Source: JBCCDY01 sp039030555
Lineage (GTDB): Bacteria; Bacteroidota; Bacteroidia; Cytophagales; Cyclobacteriaceae
Length of the DNA stretch: 64,000 bases
NCBI GenBank assembly: GCA_039030555.1
Contig: JBCCDY010000015.1
Location: 1-64,000, forward strand
Direction: 5' to 3'
The notes beneath the pieces were generated by a model. The model was not told the DNA's origin. It ran no database searches and was given only the letters and a program-made list of their open reading frames with translations. Of this stretch, positions 47,901 to 55,914 are shown piece by piece. Position 1 is the first letter of the stretch, and every line of letters begins with the position of its first letter. Both the position numbers and the translations under genes were made by a program.

Positions 47901-48752
47901 TTATAAAAAACACTTTTCAGTACCTTTCTGATAATCAAATCCATTCTTACTATTCTTATAACCTGAAATTCGCTCCTGAAATAACTCTTTACGGTACCCG
48001 GATTGATTAGTTCCTAAATCTTGCGCCTGGTTCATCTTCTTTGAGTAATGAAGATTACTTAAATCATCACGTTGTTCAAATAAGGAAGGGAGAAAATTTT
48101 CGAATACTCCAACTTCTATAGTATTATGGGTTAGCCATGCATTCCAAAAACTCTGATCGTATCCGCCAATAACTTTATTAGTTATTTTTTGAGAGATAAT
48201 ATCCTGTTTATGAGAACCCGCAACAATTTCGTAGTGGTAGTGCACCCCTACGATTTCACCTTGTTCAACCACATCTTTAAAGCTAATTCTAAGACTCATC
48301 ATCTTTCCAATTAAAGGGATTCGTTTACCCATACACCAGCCATCCCTTTCGTAATAAAAAATTTCAAGTGCTTGGTTAACAGGATACTTCAATCCATGCT
48401 TTTCATACTGCATAACTTCCTGAATATGAATTTTTGCTCCTCGTTTTGAGGTGTCTCCGGGTCCCAGATTTCCAGAAAGTCTTGCATTGATGTGGTCTGA
48501 AGGATGCCAAAGAAGGTAAGCCGGAACGATCTTATCCTCATAGCCTTTTACGTCTACCAGTCGTACTTTTAGATTAGGAAAATTTTTAAACCACCAGTAA
48601 ATCATTTCAGAGCTAACTCCTCTTAAAATAGAATGATTTAACACGACACAAATCTGGTTTGCCCTGTTTCTTATCTGTTTAAAATGAACGCTTGATATTG
48701 GTTTTAATTTCCAGCCAAAATTCCTTGCTTCGGGTACTTTCAGTTTATCCAT
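47901..48752 (-). CDS. DAPG hydrolase (PhlG)-like protein
   Basis: A 283-aa soluble protein without signal peptide. It resembles 2,4-diacetylphloroglucinol hydrolase PhlG, a zinc enzyme that cleaves a carbon-carbon bond. Shared features are GVSSEMIYWWFKNFPNL near residue 45, LLWHPSDHINARLSG (candidate zinc His), IHIQEVMQYE (candidate Glu) and THNTIEVGVFENFLP, whose HxxxE pattern matches the last two PhlG zinc ligands. The substrate is unknown and many family members act on other phenolic or keto compounds. The C-terminal ~40 residues are extra. It is convergent with rplT and divergent from the Crp/Fnr gene. Confidence 0.7.
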   Translation of the reverse strand: MDKLKVPEARNFGWKLKPISSVHFKQIRNRANQICVVLNHSILRGVSSEMIYWWFKNFPNLKVRLVDVKGYEDKIVPAYLLWHPSDHINARLSGNLGPGDTSKRGAKIHIQEVMQYEKHGLKYPVNQALEIFYYERDGWCMGKRIPLIGKMMSLRISFKDVVEQGEIVGVHYHYEIVAGSHKQDIISQKITNKVIGGYDQSFWNAWLTHNTIEVGVFENFLPSLFEQRDDLSNLHYSKKMNQAQDLGTNQSGYRKELFQERISGYKNSKNGFDYQKGTEKCFL

Positions 48753-48889
48753 TCCATTACTTTACTACAACTCCATCAGTTGAAAGTATGAAATTCGTTT
48801 AGCTCAAAAATTGACTTAGTTCAAGAACAAGAAGAATTCTTATTCTTATTTTACTAATTACATTTCAGGAAAACAGTTAATTATTGATT

Positions 48890-49510
48890 ATGACTCCCAG
48901 CATTGACTTTTTGAAAAATGAGATATTCAAGTACGAGATTAGTTTAAGTCAGGATGAATGGGAATCATTTGAGTCTGAACTTTCAACGGTTTGTTTTGAG
49001 AAAGGAGATTCAATTTTTGCAAGTACAGAAATTTGTAAAGATCTTTTTTTTGTCTCTAAGGGAATCGTAGCATCATCTTATGATAATGAAAATGAACATG
49101 TAATAAACAGATTTTTTAGCCCAAATGATATTTGTAGTAATATTGTAAGTCTGGTAAAACAAACATTTACCAATGACAATATAGTTGCAATCACCAGAAC
49201 TGAAGGGGTTCTAATTCCGAGCGAGTTATTTCTGGAAAGCTACCTGCATTCCAATAGTCTGGGGTTATTTTTTCGTAAGCGATTACTTGAAGTTTTATTA
49301 GAGGATAAAATGTTCATTTCCATAAAAACGATGACGGGTGTGGAAGCAAAAATGAATTTTTTAAGAGATCAATACCCTGAGATCTACTTAAACGTACCAT
49401 GGAAATACATTGCCGAATTCATCGGTGTAACTCCCGAATGGCTTAGTAGATATATAAACAGGAAACAAATTTCCATACCAGCCTTTTCTTATGGTAAGAA
49501 TAATGATTGA
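48890..49510 (+). CDS. Crp/Fnr-type transcriptional regulator
   Basis: The ATG at 48890 (MTPSIDFLKNEIF) is preferred over the TTG two codons upstream, giving 206 aa. The N-terminal cyclic-nucleotide-type beta-roll is about residues 25-125 (FEKGDSIFASTEICKDLFFV), and the C-terminal helix-turn-helix is YIAEFIGVTPEWLSRYINRK. The beta-roll lacks the FGE...R(S/T)A phosphate cassette of cAMP receptors, so cAMP binding is doubtful. This shortened CRP type is common in Bacteroidota. Divergent from the PhlG-like gene, which it may control. Confidence 0.85.
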   Translation: MTPSIDFLKNEIFKYEISLSQDEWESFESELSTVCFEKGDSIFASTEICKDLFFVSKGIVASSYDNENEHVINRFFSPNDICSNIVSLVKQTFTNDNIVAITRTEGVLIPSELFLESYLHSNSLGLFFRKRLLEVLLEDKMFISIKTMTGVEAKMNFLRDQYPEIYLNVPWKYIAEFIGVTPEWLSRYINRKQISIPAFSYGKNND

Positions 49511-49560
49511 ATGATATTAACTCGTTTAATCTGTTCCCTGGCCTTATGCACTCAGACTTG

Positions 49561-49620
49561 ATCCGCTAAGGCTCATTTGCAATGAGACCGAAACTTTGGG
49601 TTAGCATTTGCAATGCGGAA
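49561..49620. repeat. REP-like twin palindrome element
   Basis: Two hairpins share the same TGC loop: CTCATT-TGC-AATGAG (49572-49586) and GCATT-TGC-AATGC (49604-49616), separated by ACCGAAACTTTGGGTTA and bounded by CCGCTAA on the left and GCGG on the right. ATTTGCAAT-centred palindrome pairs of this kind resemble REP/BIME elements that REP-associated (Y1) transposases mobilise. No such transposase is in the window. Confidence 0.55.
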
Positions 49621-49656
49621 GAGTAAAGTCCATAGTGGTTTATTTGATCCTATTCG

Positions 49657-49682
49657 AACCCCGCTGAAAGTGGGGTTTTTTT
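49657..49682 (+). terminator. Terminator after the Crp/Fnr gene and REP element
   Basis: Stem AACCCCGC (49657-49664) / GTGGGGTT (49670-49677), 5-nt loop TGAAA, then seven T. Confidence 0.8.
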
Positions 49683-49894
49683 ACGCCCTTTCTTCGATCT
49701 TTAATTTCAAACAATTATTAACCCATATCTTAAGATAACATTGAGTATGTAAAGAAATTAAAGGGGTGGTTATTCTTGTTGTTATTGTAAAGTCTGTTTG
49801 TTTACATTCTCTTTTTCCCACTTTCATACCCAATCAAAATTGTCTTTTTTACTTCCTGTTGTGCCTTAAGACTGTATTAATAATACTTAAGAAG

Positions 49895-51487
49895 TTATTT
49901 GATTGGAAAAATCACATCAAATTTCGTTCCTTTTCCAAGAATAGAGTGTACATCAATTTTCGCACCTATTTTTTCTGTTATTTCTTTAACGATATAAAGT
50001 CCCAAACCTGAACCTGTCTTAACTTTATCTGTAGCTGTAAAAAACATATCAAAAATTTTCTCAATGTATTCAGGGGCGATTCCTATTCCGTTATCTTCTA
50101 CAGAAATAAGGAAAGAATCATTAGTCGATTTAGCATTAACCTTCACCCTCATTGTCGGGTTTTTTTGGTTAGAAAACCTTATTGAGTTTGATATTAGATT
50201 TTTTAGAATTATGGAAAACCTTTTTCTATCCTGGTCTATGATCAATTCAGTACCTATTTCATTAAGTAGTTCTACCTCCCTGTTGATCATAAAGACTTGA
50301 TATTGATCAAATAGTTCTGTAATCAAATCACGAACTGAGAAAGTGGTTATTGTTAGCTCCTCTCTACCATTACTGAAATATTCAAGAATATCCTTTATGA
50401 AGAAATCCAACTTTTCCAATGATTTCTCCTGAAGGCAAAGGTACTCATGAACTTTAGAATCATCTGTTTCCATTCTTGCTAGCTTTGTTAAGCCAATAGA
50501 GGATGCAATAGGGGATCTCAAATCATGTGAAACGCTATAAACAAAACTATCAAGCTCCTTATTTACTTTAAGTAAATCCTTATTGACTGATCTTATTTCG
50601 TTGGTTCCACCTCCAATTATCGTTAATGTTGCAGCTAATGTTATTATGAAAACCTGATTGAGTAGAAGTGAATTAAATTCTCCCAATGCACCTAATGATT
50701 CTAAATCGAATTTCAGTGCAAACAGGCTTATTCCGGAAATAGTAAGTAGAAACAGTAGTGAGGCCTGAACGCTGAACCTCAAACATATTGTTGTTGCTAG
50801 TGCAAAAGCCAGCAAAGGTGAAGAGTATAAAAGCGCATTTAAATAATTTTCTGTAGTACCTAGCAAAAAAAGAATGCTGGCTAAAATTAGAAAATATAGA
50901 AAATCATATATGCTTGGCCTGAATGACCATGAGTCTTTTCTTTGTAATGAAAGCAATAATGGCGTTACCAGGAAAACACCTGTAGCATTACTGAGCCACC
51001 AGGTTAAAAATATAGCCTTAGGATCGAAATCAATACCCTTGTAAAAACTTAGAATTGTTGTTGTTCCGATGATAGCCGAAATGGCTGAGGTTACCATTAT
51101 CAGCATAAAAAATTTGGATCCGTTCTTATAGGAACAGAACAGATCTTCTTTGACAATAAACTTTTTGAAAAGATAGTATTCTAATAGGGCTTCAAAAACA
51201 CTGGTAGCTGTATAGACTAACGGAGGGCCTATAAAAGTTATATATGAAAAACCCCAAAATGGAATACCTTCTTTGAAGTTGAAAAAATAAGCACCTATTA
51301 TTATCCCGATTACTGCTTTTCTTCCATATCGCAAAATGGAAAACAATCCAATTCCCGAAGGAAGCCAGAGTGCGTTGGAGGTGATACTGGCGTATTTAAA
51401 TACCATAGCCAGTTCTCCACAACTGTAGAATAGTATGGATACCATACCTATCGCTAGCCAATTAGAATGCTTTTTTTTACTTATCAA
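49895..51487 (-). CDS. MASE1-domain sensor histidine kinase
   Basis: A 530-aa membrane histidine kinase. About eight helices (residues 8-290) form a MASE1-type sensory domain (ASITSNALWLPSGIGLFSIL, WWLSNATGVFLVTPLLLSL). A short linker leads to HisKA with the phospho-acceptor His in VYSVSHDLRSPIASSIG (about residue 320). The HATPase has its N box (LKNLISNSIRFSN), G1 (VEDNGIGI), F box (IFDMFF) and G2 (GSGLGLYIVKEI). No response regulator is adjacent, so it is an orphan in this window. The signal is unknown. It stands alone, between the REP element and a 0.7-kb gap. Confidence 0.9.
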   Translation of the reverse strand: MISKKKHSNWLAIGMVSILFYSCGELAMVFKYASITSNALWLPSGIGLFSILRYGRKAVIGIIIGAYFFNFKEGIPFWGFSYITFIGPPLVYTATSVFEALLEYYLFKKFIVKEDLFCSYKNGSKFFMLIMVTSAISAIIGTTTILSFYKGIDFDPKAIFLTWWLSNATGVFLVTPLLLSLQRKDSWSFRPSIYDFLYFLILASILFLLGTTENYLNALLYSSPLLAFALATTICLRFSVQASLLFLLTISGISLFALKFDLESLGALGEFNSLLLNQVFIITLAATLTIIGGGTNEIRSVNKDLLKVNKELDSFVYSVSHDLRSPIASSIGLTKLARMETDDSKVHEYLCLQEKSLEKLDFFIKDILEYFSNGREELTITTFSVRDLITELFDQYQVFMINREVELLNEIGTELIIDQDRKRFSIILKNLISNSIRFSNQKNPTMRVKVNAKSTNDSFLISVEDNGIGIAPEYIEKIFDMFFTATDKVKTGSGLGLYIVKEITEKIGAKIDVHSILGKGTKFDVIFPIK

Positions 51488-52165
51488 TTAGTGTACCATC
51501 TAATGTTAATTATTCAATTTTGTCTTACTTGCGAACCCAATCATCACTATATCAGGCTTTATTTCAATCAGGTTATTCAATAATGTTTATTCATACATTA
51601 AGATTTATCTTTAAAAGATATTTCACATTAATCTAGGTTAATTTAATCAGGCTAAGCATTGCTTAGCCTAGTCCAGCCTTTAGACCTTAATTTTACAGCT
51701 TGAAATTACTCAACTCGTGTAAAAGCGTAAGTCAGGGATTGCTAAGATGATTAAAGCAATCGATATAATAATAATCTGCAGAATCAGGCCCCCTGTATTT
51801 AGATGTTTGCAAATAATAGAATTAACATCATAAAAGTCTTAACTCATATCTTCTTCATTGTTCAGAAAGATTCATAAGAAATAGAGAATGAATTTAAAAA
51901 GTAAACGCTATAATCTTACTGGAATCATGTCTTAATCTAAGTTAATGCTTTCGATAATTCTTATGAGTAATTATATAACTATAAATTAAATAACTTGTAT
52001 GCATCTAGTTTGTGTTATATATAATTATTGATTGTATGTAGAATTGGATCTGCTAATCTATTATACGTTAGCAGTTCGATTTACCAAGATCAAAATTATG
52101 ACTGTATAACTAAATGCTTGGAGCTATTGAATAGTCATATCTTCTCCTCAATTAATATTTCCGAT
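51488..52165. other. Intergenic gap with a 9-bp palindrome
   Basis: No gene is supported. A clean hairpin AGGCTAAGC (51649-51657) / GCTTAGCCT (51661-51669) with an ATT loop lacks a T run, and so may be an operator or RNA element. The open frame that starts at 52028 runs into the lipoprotein gene, but its first 46 codons look non-coding. Confidence 0.45.
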
Positions 52166-55100
52166 ATGAACAGATTGAAAACTGTATTAATAATATGTGT
52201 GATTTTTACATCCTGTGTAAGCTATAAACCATACTATGACTCAGGCGGTCAGGGCTTTGAGTCATCTGGTGAGCTCGATCACTCTATTGTATTCTATGGT
52301 GGAGCGAGTGAAATGAATACCGCTTTAAAAAAATCCCTGGATGTGATTAAAGCTAAAGCTAATACAATCAATGAAAACAGCACTCTCTTACTTCTTGGAA
52401 ATAATGTTCCTAAATATGGGCTACCAGATTCTTCCGGACATAAATCCCGATTCAGAGCGGAAGCCGTTTTAAATGCAAACCTCGAAGTTGTAAATAACTT
52501 CCCGGGAAACACATTTGTTGTTCCGGGCTTAAATGAGTGGGCACATGGCAGAAGCGATGGGTACAATCGGGTTTTATTATTTGAAGAATATCTGGAAGAT
52601 CATGCGAAAAAGGAAAACATTGTTGTTCCGGCCAATGCCTGCCCCGGACCTTATGAATATGAAATATCCGATGGTATAGTGCTCATTGTGATTAACACCC
52701 AGTGGTATCTTCATCTAAACGACAAACCAGATGCAACTACGGGGTGCAATATGGAAGACGAGTTAGATTACATTGTTCAGCTCGAAGATGCCATTAGGAG
52801 GAACAGGAATAAAAAGGTGATTGTGACAGGCTACCATCCAATGTTTAGTAACGGTAAATATGGAGGTCATTTCTCTGCAAAAAGACACTTTATCCCTCCA
52901 TTCTTCGGATCTCTCTATGTTTGGTATAGATCAAAGATTGGGAGCTCAAAAGACCTGAAAGAGTTTAAATACAGATCCATGCGAAGTGGATTAAGAAAGC
53001 TGTTTGCTGAACATCCAAACCTTATATATCTATCCGGCCACGAAGAATCACTTCAACATCATACAGAAGGGAATAGCAACTTTATTGTTAGTGGTTCCAT
53101 TAGTAACAATACTCGGGTTGCAAGCGGTGAAGGAGCTTCCTTTGCTCAGGGAACTTCAGGTTATGGTAAGCTCAATTTTTATAAGAGTGGAGATGTCTAT
53201 CTGGAGTTTTGGAGTACGAGCGGTCAGTCTTCTCAACTTACTTATAGTCGAAAACTGTTTAATCACATATATAATCCTGCTACTGAAGATTTAAACAGGT
53301 TTCACTCTGATCTCGATTATACGGGACAAACAAAAGATGTCATAGCAACCACCAAACTGAATAAGTCGGGTAAGAAACCAGGACTTTTAGGAAACAATTA
53401 TCGAACAGAGTGGGGACTGGAAATCAAGAATGTTCCATACTTCGATCTTGGAACAGAAAAAGGAGGTCTTGAAATCATTAAAAAAGGAGGGGGGCTCCAG
53501 ACCAGATCCTTAAGGCTGGAGGCTCAGGATGGCAGGCAGTATGGGCTTAGATCCATAGAAAAGTTTGCTGAAAAGGCTGTTCCAGCTGCATTAAGAGGCA
53601 CGATAGCAGGGAAAGTGGTTTCTGATCAGGTATCCGCCTCTCATCCCTATGGAGCCTTTGTAGTTCCCAAGCTTGCAGAAGCCGCAGGTGTTTACCATAC
53701 CAACCCAAAGCTCGTTTATCTTCCTGATGACCCAAGATTAGGGAAATATCAGAAAGATTTTGGTGATGGTGTGTATTTGTGTGAAGAGCGACCTGCCGGG
53801 AAGGCATGGAAGGATTTTGATGACTTTGGAAATCCCGATGAAATTGTAAGCACTTTTGAAGTTTTGGAGAAAATTAAGAAAAATGATAAACATCAAATCG
53901 ATGAAGATCAGGTATTAAGGTCTAGGTTATTTGACATTTGGTTGGGTGACTGGGATAGGCACGATGATCAGTGGAGGTGGGCCAAATACAAACTGGATGA
54001 TGATGTGAAACTCTACAGGCCTATTCCCAGAGACAGGGATCAGGCATTCTTCTGGTCCGATGGAACATTGATAAAACTGTTTTCCCGGAAATGGGGAATA
54101 CCAAAGTTTCAGGGGTTCCATGATGAGATAAGGGATGTTTCTGGTCTTGAGTTTAATGCAAGATACTTCGATAGAACATTTCTGGTACAGAAGGATCTTG
54201 ATGATTGGGTAAAAATGGCCAAAGAAATTCAGCAAGCGCTTACCGATGAGGTAATTGAAGATGCTCTAAATGACTGGCCGGAAGAAATATATAAAGTCAA
54301 CGGGAAAGTTATTGAACGCAAGTTGAAGAAGAGACGTGAAGATCTGGTTAAATACGCACAGGAATTCTACCTGTTCTTATCTAAAAGGGTCGACATATTA
54401 GGAAGCAAAAAGGCGGAGCTGTTTGAAGTCAACAGATTAAATGATGAAGAAACTGAACTTAAAGTATACAGAATAAAAGAGAAGTCGGGAGAGGTTAAAT
54501 TCCAGTTTTATGAAAGAGTTTTCAAAAGAAGTGAAACAAAGGAAATAAGACTTTATGGTTTCGGAGATGACGACAGGTTCGTACTTAATGGAGATGTGAA
54601 GAAAGGCATAAGAATAAGAATGATCGGAGGAAAAGGGGATGATCTTATTGAAGATAACTCTTCGGTAGGGGGTTTAGTAAAGAAGAATATTGTTTACGAT
54701 GTAAAAACGGATACGAAGATCCAGTCTTCAGGAGAGCTTAAAAACAAAACTTCGAATAGGAAGAAGGAAGTTAATAAATACAACCGTTATGCTTTCAAAT
54801 ACGACAAAGTATCACCGCTTTTAGCATTTGGCTTTAACGCCGATGATGGAATTTTTATTGGTGGTGGGGCTTCTTTCTTAAAACATAAGTTCCGGAAAGA
54901 TCCATTTGCTGCAAGGCACAATCTCACTATTCAGGCAGCTCCAAGGTCTGGATCATATCAGCTTAATTACAATGGAACTTTTAATCAGGTATTCGGTAAG
55001 TGGGGTTTGGAAATAGATGGTACTATAGCCGAACCCAGCTTTGGGGACTTCTTCTATGGGTTTGGGAACAGAACTGAAAATAATGAAGACCTGACGGATG

Positions 55101-55897
55101 AAGATGCCCAGTTTTATAATGCGCGTTACAGCCAGTGGATATTCAACCCATCCGTTTTCAGGACCATTAATAACAAGCATAAGTTCAATTTGGGAGGATT
55201 TTTCAGAACGGTTGAAATCAGTGAGGACAATAATGATGAAGACCCCAATCGGTTTATTGTGAATTATCCTGGAATTATTGGGAGAAATGATTTATTGGAT
55301 AATAGCAGGAATTATTTAGGGGCAAAGATAGACTATACGCTTGATCTTACCGACTCAAAGGGTTTTCCAACATCAGGTATTAAGTTCAACTTTTCCGGAA
55401 AGGCAGTTATACAAATTGACGATGAAGAAAACGACTACCAATCCTTGAGTAGTGATTTATCGGCTTACTTTACATTGAAAGGATCACTTCAAACTACCTT
55501 GGCTGTACGTGTAGGGGGAGCTGCTAACTTTGGTGATTTTGAATTTTATCAGGCACCGAGACTAGGAGGGTTAACTAATCTGAGAGGTTATGGAAGAGCT
55601 CGTTTTACAGGTGACGAATCATTCTACCAGAACAATGATATTCGTATTAAACTCTTCAAGTTTAGAACTATATTATCTCCAATAAGTGTGGGTATTATTG
55701 GTGTTTATGATGTTGGAAGGGTATGGACCGATAATTCCGATATTGAATTCGTTGATAATGATTTGAAAGACTGGCACCAGGCCTATGGTGGAGGAATTTG
55801 GTTGTCACTATTGGGTAGTGCAGTTATTTCTTCTGATTATACGGTTTCAAATGATGACGAAACTGGTTTTTACATCAGGTTCGGATTTTTATTTTAA
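52166..55897 (+). CDS. Giant lipoprotein: degenerate phosphoesterase, kinase-like domain, Omp85 barrel
   Basis: The start chosen is ATG 52166 (MNRLKTVLIICVIFTSC), which gives a lipobox Cys at residue 17; total 1243 aa. Domain 1 (about 35-350) is a calcineurin-type phosphoesterase fold, but the metal ligands are altered: YGGASE for GDxG, LLGNN for GDN, VPGLNEW for GNHDW, TGYHP kept, SGHEESLQ for GHxHSLQ. Domain 2 (about 410-760) resembles HipA/Fam20-like kinases: LRSIEK, then GDWDRHDDQW (594-603) and PRDRDQAFFW (621-630). Domain 3 (about 880-1243) is an Omp85/BamA-type barrel with LGGLTNLRGYGRARF and a terminal Phe. It is convergent with ppk1. Confidence 0.82.
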   Translation: MNRLKTVLIICVIFTSCVSYKPYYDSGGQGFESSGELDHSIVFYGGASEMNTALKKSLDVIKAKANTINENSTLLLLGNNVPKYGLPDSSGHKSRFRAEAVLNANLEVVNNFPGNTFVVPGLNEWAHGRSDGYNRVLLFEEYLEDHAKKENIVVPANACPGPYEYEISDGIVLIVINTQWYLHLNDKPDATTGCNMEDELDYIVQLEDAIRRNRNKKVIVTGYHPMFSNGKYGGHFSAKRHFIPPFFGSLYVWYRSKIGSSKDLKEFKYRSMRSGLRKLFAEHPNLIYLSGHEESLQHHTEGNSNFIVSGSISNNTRVASGEGASFAQGTSGYGKLNFYKSGDVYLEFWSTSGQSSQLTYSRKLFNHIYNPATEDLNRFHSDLDYTGQTKDVIATTKLNKSGKKPGLLGNNYRTEWGLEIKNVPYFDLGTEKGGLEIIKKGGGLQTRSLRLEAQDGRQYGLRSIEKFAEKAVPAALRGTIAGKVVSDQVSASHPYGAFVVPKLAEAAGVYHTNPKLVYLPDDPRLGKYQKDFGDGVYLCEERPAGKAWKDFDDFGNPDEIVSTFEVLEKIKKNDKHQIDEDQVLRSRLFDIWLGDWDRHDDQWRWAKYKLDDDVKLYRPIPRDRDQAFFWSDGTLIKLFSRKWGIPKFQGFHDEIRDVSGLEFNARYFDRTFLVQKDLDDWVKMAKEIQQALTDEVIEDALNDWPEEIYKVNGKVIERKLKKRREDLVKYAQEFYLFLSKRVDILGSKKAELFEVNRLNDEETELKVYRIKEKSGEVKFQFYERVFKRSETKEIRLYGFGDDDRFVLNGDVKKGIRIRMIGGKGDDLIEDNSSVGGLVKKNIVYDVKTDTKIQSSGELKNKTSNRKKEVNKYNRYAFKYDKVSPLLAFGFNADDGIFIGGGASFLKHKFRKDPFAARHNLTIQAAPRSGSYQLNYNGTFNQVFGKWGLEIDGTIAEPSFGDFFYGFGNRTENNEDLTDEDAQFYNARYSQWIFNPSVFRTINNKHKFNLGGFFRTVEISEDNNDEDPNRFIVNYPGIIGRNDLLDNSRNYLGAKIDYTLDLTDSKGFPTSGIKFNFSGKAVIQIDDEENDYQSLSSDLSAYFTLKGSLQTTLAVRVGGAANFGDFEFYQAPRLGGLTNLRGYGRARFTGDESFYQNNDIRIKLFKFRTILSPISVGIIGVYDVGRVWTDNSDIEFVDNDLKDWHQAYGGGIWLSLLGSAVISSDYTVSNDDETGFYIRFGFLF

Positions 55898-55914
55898 AAA
55901 GGAAAAAACCTTAT

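Noticed and set aside
52028..52165. N-terminal extension of the giant lipoprotein from an ATG at 52028
   Set aside because: The ATG at 52166 gives a proper signal peptide and lipobox; the upstream 46 residues look non-coding.
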